64,000 bases of DNA from Isoetes taiwanensis (taxonomy: Eukaryota > Streptophyta > Lycopodiopsida > Isoetales > Isoetaceae), in the NCBI GenBank assembly GCA_021234155.1, contig JAJEKV010000210.1, positions 779,501 through 843,500 of the forward strand. Reading direction: 5' to 3'. A program made the translations under genes and the position numbers. Below the pieces are notes generated by a model. That model had not been told where the DNA came from. It did not search any database and saw only the letters and a list, made by a program, of their open reading frames with translations. Below, one piece after another: positions 12,102-23,482 of this stretch. Numbering within the stretch: position 1 is the first letter of the stretch; the number at the start of each line of letters is the position of its first letter.

Positions 12102-15100
12102 TTATCTACGACTCATGTTCCGTCCATTAGGGGGGCCAAACAAAGCATCTTCGTCATCATTTTCGTCATCACTCCCAAAGAGAAGGGATGTAAAAGCTGG
12201 AATATAAGGCTTTTTCGTTTCAATTATGTCTTTGTCTTTTTCAACTGTGCCGTCAAGGGCTTCCACATCTTTTACTTGTAGCATCTCACCTGAGAATGTT
12301 TGAGAAGGGCCACCAAATATGTCTTCTTCGTCATCATCATCCTCAAAAAGAGACCGTAGCCGACTTCTGGTATTGGAAGTCCCTGACACATCATAAGAAA
12401 AAGTTAAATAAAGTAAAAGGAGTTGGATGCAACATCTCTATGGCGATGACGTTAGAAAATTTTAGAATTGCCAACATTCTCCAGAGGATTTCCAGGGCTT
12501 TCTGAAGGCGTGCAATCTTATGGAATACAAAATGGTGCTTAAGCATGGCAATCCCGTTTTTGATGAAAAGGATGCAGATGACTGATGGGGATTATGGTTA
12601 ACAAGACTTTTGCATCTTTTTGTTTGAAGAGGGCTGTTTTGACTGTCCTTTCCATTGCGGATGTAGATCAGAAAAGACAACACAGATTGTCTACGGCTGC
12701 CCATGGATTGTTGGAAGGGCCCCATATCATTCAAGTATGACCGCAGCATATATAAATTGAAAAGAAAATAAATATTTAGCATATTGCATATACCTGTTTC
12801 CAATGGTGGTGAACCTGGTAATTCATTTGCAGATTGGGAAGAAGGTAACTTGGATGACACAGATTGTGCCATTGGTGATGCGTCCATTTCAGCTCTATCA
12901 TCCCTGTAGTTGGTAGAGTATTAGTCTTTGTGTTTTATTCCTTCTAAACTTTAATTTCAGAACAAAATCTTGCATTTCTATTGCGCTTATTAACCTTATT
13001 AAGATAAATTCTGAATCCATCAATGAGTTTGCAATTTATCTGTTACCAGACTATCATTTCACACCAACTTAACTGCTACAAGACTATCAGTTCACACCAG
13101 TAAATTCACAGACTGCACTGTTAAATAAATTCGGCCAAACAGAGTTCTTAAGAATGAAACAATCCATATCTACTGCAAATGTTGTGCAGTACATACTTAT
13201 GGCAGACAATCTTTTTTCTTCAATCTTCATGCCCCAGTCTAAATATTACATCTTCCTAAGAAACCTACTGGAAGGAAATACTTTTTATGTAAAAATAAAG
13301 ATCCCATTTACAACATGATTTAATAAGGCATACAATGTGCACCTTGGTGATTCTAGGAGGCCAGATAGGTTCAGCTTTGGCATCAAGTGACCTTGCCTGA
13401 ACTCCTCTGCTGATGGACCCATGTGTGGCCCATCAAGAAAATCTTTACGTCTATCTTGTTCTGGGGGCAATGGTACCTCAGGATTGATTAACAGTTGAGT
13501 GCTTCCATTAACAGGTTCAAGGCCCTGCATGATAGCATCACCAGCAAATGAAGATGATTTAACTTTGGCCGTTTTTATGCTGGTTTGGGATACAGAGGCT
13601 ACATATTGGCTTGAACTATCGCCAGAAAATGAAGAATCATCGTCTGATTCTTCATGGGGGATATGGTTTCCAAGCAGGCTACGAGCATGAAGAGATGGTA
13701 AGATATAACTTGCATTCGTGTCCAAAATAGAATGTTCTGAAATCTCATCATTACTTTCTGAAACTGCCTTGGAAGGAGACACATCTGTATTTTTCATTCT
13801 TCCATCCTCAGCCAAACGTTGGATAATACTTGTTAGATCCTCCTCCGACTCAATGCTTACCTCTGCCTTGATAATTTCATCGTTTCCTATCTGGGACACA
13901 CTAATTGACTTCAGGTCAGTAGACATTGTAAATGGTGGTTTATTTATCCTTTTTTCATTTTCCACATTTTGAACCGGTTCTTTCGCTATACTTTTCCCCA
14001 GAACATTGTTAAATCTGGACTCCAAAGAATCTGCGGTGTCATGGGTTTGCATGAGTTGATCATCATTATTGTCAGATGCCACTGTCTGAATCCTAGGTCT
14101 GTCGAAAACTTGAGTCCTGCCTTGCGAGACCTGATGAAAAAAATCATTGACTTGAACCTATACAGAAAAAAATGTTAAGAAAAGAAAATATTAAATGCTT
14201 ACTTTCCTACTTATTGGGCGAACTAAAACTTTTGAAGGGCTTTGTGTACCCTGGCTTTCATTCTTAGAAAATGCAAGAATGTCAGGTACATCTGGCTTCT
14301 CAAGTACCTCATCTAAAACAGCACTGCCAAAAAACTTTAGCGAGAAGAAAACAAAATGAAAATATCAAGCATAGCTTCCCAACCATGATTTCAAGAAACT
14401 CAAACCTCTTCCTTGTGTTAAAGAGGTAGCATTCATCTACAAACAAATGCCAAATTAGAGGCATCTCTATGACCAATTTTGATAATAAACTGAAGGGTTA
14501 GTACTAACATTGACTGAAGAAGAGATCATGGCAAGGTTGTTTTCAATATTCTTATCAGCAGGACAATACCCAATATAGGTCATATCAAACCAGCAAATCA
14601 CTTGCATTGTTATGAGTTGTGCAACAAAGGAGAGGCTTGCTTAATGTTTTATGGCATTATTTCCATTCACTTTAAGACCCTTTATGACATGCTTCATGTT
14701 TTATGTTTTAAGGACCCTTTAAAGCGCCTCACTCAAAATAGGAAAATCATAATCTACCATATTCAATATTACAGCAGTGATAATATAATTGCCTGTGTTG
14801 TTTCATATAACATAGATATTCGTGGTCAACAAATATCTGCAAGTGCAAATTCATTGACCTAAACCATATGCTTGATTAGATGCTCACCCAGAAGTACTGC
14901 ACACGCCGCTTGAAGAAGTAACTATGCTCTCAACAGTTTCATACTTTGCATATGGATGGCTCTCTTTTGAAGCAGCAACAGTATCATCTTTTGCAAAAGA
15001 CAAATACAAACAAAGATAACGATTACTATTTCTTAAGTTTGATACCTAAGTGTCCAATGAAAAATGTGACTTAAAGTTTACAAAATCAAAACTAGACATG

Positions 15101-18100
15101 GCCAACCACCTAATTGCTGCCCTTAAAATCATGTCATCCCTTGAAATCATCTGAAGTTAAGATACACAACTAGAATTGAGTACTTAGAACGACTTGCACG
15201 TCTTTACAAGACACATAGGAACAGCTGCTCGCCAACCATTCTCCCCTCCTGTTACAATTCGACTATTTTTCTGCTGAGAATGCTCCCTGCCTACTTCCTA
15301 AACACACATTTTCTTGTGTTGGTTTAAGTATGACATGGGACAGCATAGATTATAGGTCGCGAAACTTCCTTGCATTACATGGACAGTATGCATTATGTGA
15401 TTTGCAAAATCCTTCAGTCTAGTGCCATTGGGTAAGTCATCTATTCTAATGTAAGATTCGAATGAAAAGAGAGAGTAATGATGCAATAAACCATACCAAA
15501 AACGTGGAAGCTCTTTCCAAGTAGTCGCATACAAACATTCTTCTATGCCTTCAAGAGAGCTTGGGACACGTACCAAGGTTAAGTATCAGGTGCTATAATA
15601 ACTGAATATGGTACTAAAGAAGACTTCTAATTTGCCCAATTTTTTGTTGCGAACTCCATGTCCAAACTGAAGCACCCTCAATGCTAGCTCAGATCGGTTT
15701 CCAGAGAGGCGGTCCTTGCAGGACTGGAATTATTTGGAGGCTTGAAATTACAAGTGCTATAATGACCTGATATGGTACTAGACAAGTCAAGTCTGCTTCA
15801 AAGTTCATCTCCAGACTGAAGCATCTTTGCTGGAACATCCTCAATGTTAAATTGGATCAGAAACATTTTCCCAGTAAGCCATGCAAACTTCTGCTGGAAT
15901 TGGCAAGTCCATGAAGTGCAATGCATACATAATTGGAGGCTTGAGTTGGCTATCCATGAAGTTTAATGTATTATTATGCACATGTGCCTACTATGATGTG
16001 TTAAAACGTTGTTAAATGGGCTTAGATGAGATATTGCCATCTTGAACAAGTGAAAAAGACATAAATGCATGCTCACAATGAGAACAGCCTTTTGCTTGTT
16101 CACCTTTTTGATACAACTTCACAATTCTACACTTTCGAATGGCCTAATATTGTAAATGATGGTTATACACTGGGCTAGTGTGTGAACCTTAATGTTTTTA
16201 TTATTACGTGTTGTGGTCTTACATGGGGAATATGAGCCACGTAAAGCCGCCTCAAGCATTGCCTTAAAGTCAAGAGCAGCGGATACAGCTGGTTCTAAAG
16301 GTCCTTTCTGCAAAAATCGAAGATAAGTCCTTACTCAGCAATGCCATAAGTTGGACAACTGTATAATACCTGATCCTCAGACACCTCACTTTCTGTTCCT
16401 GACCAGTCGCCTTCAGATAAAACACCAGTCCCACTACCAACCATCTCTGCGGCTAAATTTGCTCCGTCCTTCTCGACATTGGTGTCATAATTCATCCTAC
16501 CAGCAGCATCGCTCCGAACAATATCTGCAAGTTCAGACCAAAAATTAATCACATTATCTTGAACTATGTAAGTGTTTAAGTGTAAAGCCAGGGAGTATGA
16601 ACTAAGAACCATTAGAAAAGTAAATATTTTACTAATCTCCGCGGAGAAGGTTGAGTCTATGAAACCAATTATAAGTGTGATACATAAACAGGTACAGCCC
16701 AGAAAAATGCCTCCTAGAGAGGACGATCCCACCATTCATATGCCTCTAGAGCCATATGCGTTTAAGAGGCTCATATCTGGTGTTATGCCTTCCTCATATG
16801 TATTATCATAAAAATCTAAAGCAGAAGTCGCAGCTTCATGCTGGGAATGAGCTGAGACTATCGTGCTCCAGAACACAATTATCATGTCTTGGCAAAACAT
16901 CAAATGCTCTGCATGCTTCATTCAGGGGCCCATATTTGTTATGTATGTCTCTCGCAAGCTCATGCATTTTGCACACAAATGAATTATTGCCTACGATGGC
17001 ATCATAATTCCGTCCATCTTTTATAATTAAACTATGCTGTCTTCGTCTATGTTTGTACTAAATACTTGCACTCAGCTCTTGTACGATGCAGTGACCTACT
17101 GTTTAGAATAATCTATGGCATGCCTCATGGCATTAAGTAGTAGTCATCCATGCTCGTGTTCTGCTACTTAATAAGTCCTTCACATGCACTTTCAAGTTTA
17201 GCTGCATGCTTCAAACCCGTTGCCTGGTGGAAACCCCCCTAAGGGAAATACAAATCACCTCAACACTAAGCTGCTTGGTTTCACGCTTCCAATCAAATAA
17301 CAATCAATCAAAAGATACTTGCATTGAAAAAATACCCCTTAGACCACAATAAGGATCGTGGAGAAAATCTTCACTCCCCACAATAGAGGGCAGCTTTAGC
17401 TCTTGGGACCTCTGGAAAAAAAGCAAAAGACAACAAATTACCAAAGATGCTATTACTTTCTAAATACTGAAGAATGTAAAAGTTAAGAGATAAATTATAC
17501 ACATTTTGCATTATCTTTCAGATACCAACCTTCCTCGTTTATCTTCTAGTTCTTTCAAACAAGCACTTTTCACAGCATAATCATTTAAAAGAGCAGTAAT
17601 GCAGCAGCAACAGCACCCTCCCTTATCTTACAACGTCTTCAGTATTTTCTCACTCCTCTTGTCTTTTCCCTTGCGACTCTAGCTTAAGGCATTTTTTTTT
17701 AACACAATAATCATTCTATAGCGTAAAGAATATGTTTCTGAACTGTGCTAACTTGGTAGAATGCATTTCATAACATACCTTTAAAGAGCCAACTGGCACA
17801 GAGATATCCTTTCTTACAGACTGATAAGCATCCCATGCTACATGAACAGCCTCCTTATACCGAGGGATGATGTCATCATCATATGTGTCAAAATGCTTTT
17901 GCCCCTTAACATTCTGGTGCCCACTTATTGTAGCCGTCTCATCCTCTTCATAAACACGCTGGAGAATACAACTGGAGCTAAGTATGATGGTTCAAGTATT
18001 AAAATCTTCCTGCTGAAATTTATTATATGTGAAGCTTACATTCTCAATAAACTGGGTATTCGAAAGCAATCTAAAGCTGTTAAAAGTGTTCTTTAGATTT

Positions 18101-18446
18101 TGCTCCACTGTAGAAGTATGATCGGCCAAATTCTGAACCTTGCCTGCAATATCGTCAGCACGTGCGCTAATTCTTGATGTAAAACCTTCCAACCATAATT
18201 GAAGCTGCAAAGAGGACAACAGGAATTAAAGGATTATTATAGAACTAGAAAAGTCAACAAAAGAGACCAATGTCGATGTATCAGATCCGTAATTGTTGCT
18301 GGTGTGGTGCAAAGGAACCTTTGCAAGACGAAAAATGGGAGAAACGTGCAGAAATAGTAAACCTGTGCACTGGATTGAAGAGTCCATCCCGATTCTGAGG
18401 CAGTGGAGAAGACGGAGATGAGCTCCTGCGTGCTGTTGTCGCCCAT
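12102..18446 (-). CDS. WASH complex subunit 2 (FAM21-like), 12 exons, 752 aa
   Basis: FAM21 is the large scaffold of the endosomal WASH complex: its head binds the complex and its long acidic tail binds retromer and capping protein. My exon model (minus strand) is 18446-18363, 18204-18040, 17958-17779, 17411-17319, 16840-16744, 16524-16370, 16307-16223, 14987-14888, 14323-14203, 14130-13343, 12903-12794 and 12382-12102. All phases agree and the total is 2259 nt. Residues 29-83 hold the conserved head, ending RLLSNTQFIEN, followed by RVYEED as in animal FAM21. The tail is acidic and Ser-rich and ends with LF-type repeats: SLFEDDDDEEDIFGG (from about 670), SLLFGSDDEN (about 726) and ALFG (about 739). 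The start is MGDNST, with A at -3 and G at +4; an in-frame ATG at 18644 would add residues unlike the family. At 752 aa it is much shorter than the roughly 1300-aa human protein, mainly in the repeat tail. Intron 5 appears to use a GC donor. Confidence 0.8.
16525..16743 (-). other. Probable GC-AG intron of the FAM21-like gene
   Basis: Exon 5 ends TCTAGAG and the intron starts GCATATGA; the acceptor is CTTGCAG before exon 6. Only this GC donor keeps the frame: the split codon becomes GAT (Asp) and the next exon reads IVRSDAAG. Staying in the exon would hit a TGA two codons later. Confidence 0.55.
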
Positions 18447-18649
18447 TGTCAGGAACGCTTTCGAGGAATGGTTTGATACGTATATACCGCCCCTGGAGCA
18501 AATATGCCACATAGCTTGCCACGTCTGCTTGTCATGTATTTCCCAAGCTGTAGTGTATTGTTGTAGTGATTTTGAGTTTTGGCTTTTGGGCAGGGATTTC
18601 CAGCCACGCTGCCACTTTAGGGCCGAGTCACATGAAGATAACATCTTCC

Positions 18650-19140
18650 ATTAGACGTCAAAAACTCAAAACGGAGGGGTTACATGGAGCTTTTTGACAT
18701 GAATCCCTTCATGTTCCATCCCACAGGCTCTCTCCTCGGTTGGACGGATTCATGTCAACATGATCTCTTAGATATCAGCATGTGGCGGATCTCAGGGCAC
18801 TTGGCAACAATCCAGAAATTAGCGGGCAGAAGATGAACGGCAAGAACGAAAACTGCCTCCGGATCTTCATGTGACCCTATTTCTACCGCTGCGTTCATGT
18901 TGACATGAAAGAGTCCTTGTTGACATCTTCATGTGACCATACCCTTAGTGGCTGCCCAGAAATGGCCACCCCAACATTTATATCCCACCTAGACAACAGC
19001 GTTAAACCCTTTGCTCGAACTGCCGAAGTACCCTGTTGGCACCATCTAGCATTGTTTACGCCGTAATGTTAGAGACAAAGCTATCGCCATAGATAATCAG
19101 ACTTTCAGGTATGTGCTTCATATTTTGGAAGGAGTAATTC
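18650..19140. other. Intergenic region upstream of the FAM21-like gene
   Basis: Probably contains the gene's promoter, but I see no convincing TATA or other core element. TCATGTCAACATG and related CATGTTGACATGA-type words recur in both orientations at about 18700-18930, suggesting a small decayed inverted repeat. Confidence 0.4.
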
Positions 19141-19145
19141 GAACG

Positions 19146-19256
19146 AGCTTAAAATTTCGCTATGAAATTTTGAGATGATCTGGCAGGTCACGAGCGGCAG
19201 AACCACGAGTGGCGCCGCCAGGTCACCTCAAAATTTCATACGAAATTTTATAGCTC
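19146..19256. mobile_element. Hairpin MITE-like element with GC-rich core
   Basis: The arms GAGCTTAAAATTTCGCTATG and, inverted, CATACGAAATTTTATAGCTC pair over about 40 bp. The centre is GC-rich and contains CACGAGTGGCGCCGCC, which resembles the core of the hairpin element at 29596-29748. No protein is encoded. Confidence 0.6.
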
Positions 19257-19267
19257 CTTTGAATTCT

Positions 19268-19626
19268 CCGACGAAAAAGAGGGAGGGCGAAATTTGCCCT
19301 CCAAGATCTGCTGTGCCCTTTTTTCTGATCTTCTGCAGTTTGTTCTCTTCAAATCGGCCTTCTTTCTCTTCAAATCGATCTGCAAATCCTTAAATTGCTC
19401 AAGACATGGCCAAAAACAAAGCTCCAGATTTTTTGCCATATTTTTGCTCAAGAAGCCGATGCTTCTTCCCCTGCTCTGAATGAATCACACTCTGATTCTT
19501 CTGATCTCCACTAGCGGTGCTGCTTATCATAGGGAGCAGAGCGCCAACAAGATTTCGGCATCAAATTTCGCTGAGAAAAAATGAGGTGAATATGGGCGAA
19601 ATTTTGCCCTCCCTCTTTTTTCGTTG
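19268..19626. mobile_element. Short element with about 34-bp terminal inverted repeats
   Basis: CCGACGAAAAAGAGGGAGGG at the left end faces its near-perfect inverse, ending CCCTCTTTTTTCGTTGG, at the right. The arms continue through GGGCRAAATTTGCCC. The interior has no coding capacity. It sits directly beside the preceding hairpin, so one may have inserted next to or into a relative of the other. Confidence 0.55.
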
Positions 19627-19899
19627 GCCAAATTGATGCCAAGACTGTTGGTGAAGCCTCTAAACATAATGTTGTCATATTTTCGCACAATGGATGATGA
19701 GCCTCTGCCAATACACAATAATTCACATTCACAAACTTTGATAAACATAACACGATTTTTGGAAGAGGAGCATGAAATACGCCTTTGGGAGAATTTGCAC
19801 AAAGCCGAGCAGAGAAAATTCAGCTATTGCAATCGCTATTGTTCATGACGCTGCAATAACTGGAGTTAATTGCAGAGGATCAACTGAGATAATTGCCAC

Positions 19900-20345
19900 T
19901 TATTGCACGCCCACTTTATTGGCTCCCGAAACCAAGTTCGCGAACTGCGGTTCTCGCCTCGCGAACTTTGGGCCCGCCTTAACCGGCAGTGTTCGCCTGG
20001 CTAACGCGGGCGGAGCGCCGCGCGGGGATCGGGTTTGGCCTTCCCTACCGTTCGCCGGGCCAACCCGCAATCCGTTAGCGTGCTTGGCGTGCTTGGCGTA
20101 CGGCCAAGATAAAGCGGGTTCGCCGGGCTTAACCCTGGCCGGGAGTACGGCGCGTAAGGGGCGGGTGGGCTGATCGTGGGTACGGGCGACAATACGGGCG
20201 GGTAGAAGCTTCACCGGGTTCGGGCGAACCCGCAGTCTAACGGCAGACTGGCGGGCGATGTGCGGGGGCGGACGGCGGTTTTGTCGGGGCCTCCCCCGGG
20301 TTCCGTGAGCCCGTGAGCATCGGGCCCATGGAATCGTGCCCTCCA
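19900..20345. repeat. GC-rich island of repeat origin
   Basis: A sharp GC-rich block in AT-rich surroundings, built from variants of CGGGCGAACCCGC and TTAACC-CGGC words. Overlapping ORFs of 60-130 codons on both strands are composition artefacts. Similar words occur in the island at 27950-28340, so both may derive from one transposon family. Confidence 0.4.
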
Positions 20346-20754
20346 GCCTAGATCCCCGGCCAGGTTCATAACAATGTTAGGCAAATGAAAGTCACATATT
20401 TTTTCTAGAAATTTCTTCGCGCTTCGGCTTCTCACTGTCATTCTCGGACGCTCGTTGTGCAGCTCTAGAACAAGCTCCTGAAGCAAGAAGAAGCTCCAGA
20501 AGCAACTCCAGTAGTGGGATCGATTGGAGAACGTGGCTCCTTAGCCTGTTAAAAACAAGTATTTCGCCTTCCTTTTTCTTTTTTTTTCGAGCGATTTTTG
20601 AGATGCATTTGGCGATTTTGAGTCTTGTTTTGAGCTCCATTGACAAAATTATAAGTGTGCTCGTACAATTGCATCTAGGTTCCCTATTGCCATCCCTATT
20701 GCTACACTTGGTGAGAGTTGCCCATCATAATAAAATTTGTTTCCCTAAGTGGGC

Positions 20755-20872
20755 GCTTATTTATATTTGTTGAAGCTTATTTTTTATTTCTTTGAACGTT
20801 CGAACTTATTTTTATTTGTTGAAGCTTCTTTTTATTTGTTGAAGCTTCTCCTTTTTTTCTTAAAGCTTCTCT
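20755..20872. repeat. Short tandem repeat, TTTTTATTTGTTGAAGCTTC unit
   Basis: Three to four imperfect tandem copies of a unit of about 23-40 bp centred on TATTTGTTGAAGCTT. Confidence 0.55.
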
Positions 20873-21131
20873 TCGTGTGACTCATAATCACCTGGAATTC
20901 AGATATCTATTTCAGAGCAGTCTACATTTATCCGCCAGAGACCATGTCCGGCCCAGGCGATTCCCGGTCGGCATGGATGGCGCCCCTTGCCATTTTGGCT
21001 CAGGCAGAGCTACCGATGTCCCCGACGATCGGTAGCATTGTCGAATGGTACCCCAACTAGCACCGCCTTATCCCGCTATGTATGTTTTTGTGTGCTTGTT
21101 AAGTATTTTATTTTTGTGACGAGGGAATACC

Positions 21132-23337
21132 ATGGCATTTGGTGCCCAGTCGCGCAGGGTCACGTCTGTTGAGAGCGGTCGGGCCCACACCGTGGCCCAG
21201 CGGTGGATTTGCACAGCACCTGGGTGTACACACTTTGTGGACAAGAGTCGGCGCGACCCCGGATTTCCAGGATTGACCCGCGATGGAGCATGGGGCCACC
21301 ATCGAGCCACCATGCAGATCAATGGTGGCCTACGCACGCATTATTAGGGCCGGGGGTGCAACCCCGCCAATTGCAAGAGAGAGTGGTGTCCGGCGGGGAG
21401 GGTCGCAAAACGCCGAGAAGATCCCGCAAAAAAGCCGCACGCATGATGGAGGCCGCGCCGCATTATAGAGAGGCGAGGAGACAAGGCGCAACAACGATGC
21501 GCTTTACAAAGATGTCCTTACCCCGAGGCGGCCCTAGAAGCCTTCCCCGAGGGGCCGACGCCATGTTTTATGAGGCCAAAGACACAAAGACAAAGCGGGA
21601 GCTTGAGAGGATGCAGCCCTATCATGAAGGTCGATTAGAGTCGGAGCTAGTGGCAATGTGGCGCTCGGCAGAAGACGGACCGCACATGCTATGCTCAATG
21701 ACCGGGCCATTGCATGAGGATCCGCCATTTGCCCACGAGGAGGAGTTGCTAGTCGAGCTCCCAGATACGGAGTCTCACCTGTGTTACGATGGGGAGACAT
21801 CTTTGCCACCGTTTCTTTGGATATGAGCATCCACACTCTAACCGATCCCTCCTTCACCGAGGTGAGTGGCTTGCGAGGCTGACGGGGAAGAGTTCGGTCG
21901 AGGTAGGGACCAGTCCCATCCAGGATCCCCACTCATGAGACACGCCCCACGCCGGCCGATCATACATGGCCACCCCCTCCTTCCATAGGGCTGCTTGGCG
22001 GTGGCTGGACTGACCAGCCGAGGGCCCATTGTGTCCTCGATGATATCATGAGGACGGGCGATGGCGACACCTGCATGGCACACACCTTGACTTCGCCATT
22101 TCCAGCCGACGCAATGTCGAGGGAGCAGAGGCATGGATAAGAGACCGAAAGCACGCGGTTTTTCATGTACCACGCTGGAGAGTTCGACCAGGCACACCAT
22201 CTGGAGCTACCCGGTGTGTACCCATTCGAGGATGGTCTATTACGACGGCGGCCGACACAGTTCCCAGAGCACTTACAGATCCCGGCTAGGTTACATCTTC
22301 AGTCCCTTTTCTGGGAAGAGGTTAGGGTGTTCACGCACTTTTACGGCCAGCAGATCACCGAACACCTTGCCATGGTTGCGAGCAGGGCGTCAGATGGTGC
22401 GGCGACTTGGATATTGCAAGAGGGCGCTGGGCCAGCATGCGGCGTACAACTAACATCTGACCTCCTCGAGGCGTGCGCCCCTGATGGACAGTGGGAGGAG
22501 GGGCACATTCGAGTGTTGATGAGGTACGTGTCGGGTTTATGTTTAGTTTGTATGGATCGACGAAATCTGACCACTGGATGTGCTTGTATGTAGCGTGTTG
22601 CGGCAGATGCTTGGAGAGGCTGAGCGTCGTGAGCTGTTGATGATAGACCCCCGTTACTATCACGACTATGTTCAGTCGGTGTCAGGAAACGTCCCTCCCG
22701 AGGAGTGCGTCTCCCACCTTCTTCCCGGGCCGAGCATCCCGGACCGGGTGCACTCACGCGGTGCTCGCCCATCGTCACAAGGTAAGTACTCGATTCTTTG
22801 CTTTACTTTCAATTCCCGAGGCAATCCTCTGACTTAAGGGAAGCGAAAGTCATACATCTTTGGCGTGTGCAGTGGTCATTGGATGCTTGTTGCTCTCATA
22901 CGATCCGCCGACGTGCGCACTCGCCTAGGCCTCGGAGATGACGATCACGTGGGCTGGTGGTACTTCGACAACATGCCTTCATCACGGGGTTTCAGAGTAA
23001 CGCATCAACCCACCAGCGCTTCGGCTGCGGAGTGTTTCTAGTCCCCTCGTTTTTCCCATCGCGTCTCGCCACTAGTGATCCGACCCGCACTCTCTTTGTA
23101 CAAACCGCTTTGGGTCTTCGGCGAATGGGGGCACCAAAAGTTACATCCGATGGGGTGCGGCCTCAAATAAAGCGGCTGCATTGTGCCCGCCGGCAGGTCG
23201 ACAACAATAATGGCATGCACATTGGTTTCACTGCGCGCCACCCTCGTGCGAGGCGGTGGCAAACCCGAACGGATCTTGTTATACCGATAAGCGGGGCCGG
23301 GTACACGGCTGGCGATGCGCGACCGTTTAGGGAGTGA
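21132..23337 (+). pseudogene. Ulp1/SENP-type (C48) protease-like gene of a transposon, decayed
   Basis: Exon-like blocks encode LTSDLLEACAP followed by a GHIRVLMR helix (to 22526), then VLRQMLGEAERRELLMIDPR (22592-22780), then GHWMLVALIRS with WWYFDNMP (about 22873-22975). His in a GHW motif followed by an Asp in a YFDNM context is the usual spacing of the Ulp1 catalytic His and Asp. A downstream Cys in IVPAGRSTTIMACTLV (about 23179-23225, another frame) is in the right place for the catalytic Cys. The first putative intron (GTACGTG...GTATGTAG) is phase-consistent; the second is off by one base, so the copy is probably dead. Such proteases ride in some plant Mu-like and CACTA elements. Confidence 0.4.
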
Positions 23338-23482
23338 GTGGCCCGTAGTAGTCCGGGCTGCTATATTGTAGGGTGTACCGGTACCAACAGACTCGATGGT
23401 CACCGTTAGTCTTTGTTTGGGATCTATCTAGCTAGAACCTTTTTCTCCGTAATCATGTATGTATGTAACATTATATGCAACA

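Noticed and set aside
12462-12887. Continuous 141-codon frame read through exon 11 of the FAM21-like gene
   Set aside because: The part below 12794 is intron: the GT donor there and the acceptor before 12382 restore the conserved acidic LF tail in phase.
15298-15576. 92-codon minus-strand ORF inside the FAM21-like gene
   Set aside because: It lies in intron 7, and the flanking exons already join in phase without it. No family match seen.
18447-18644. Upstream in-frame start at 18644 for the FAM21-like gene
   Set aside because: The extra residues do not resemble the family N terminus, and the ATG at 18446 has the better context.
19772-20214. Overlapping ORFs of 104 and 133 codons in a GC-rich block
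   Set aside because: Open on both strands because of GC-rich repeat words; no conserved motif.
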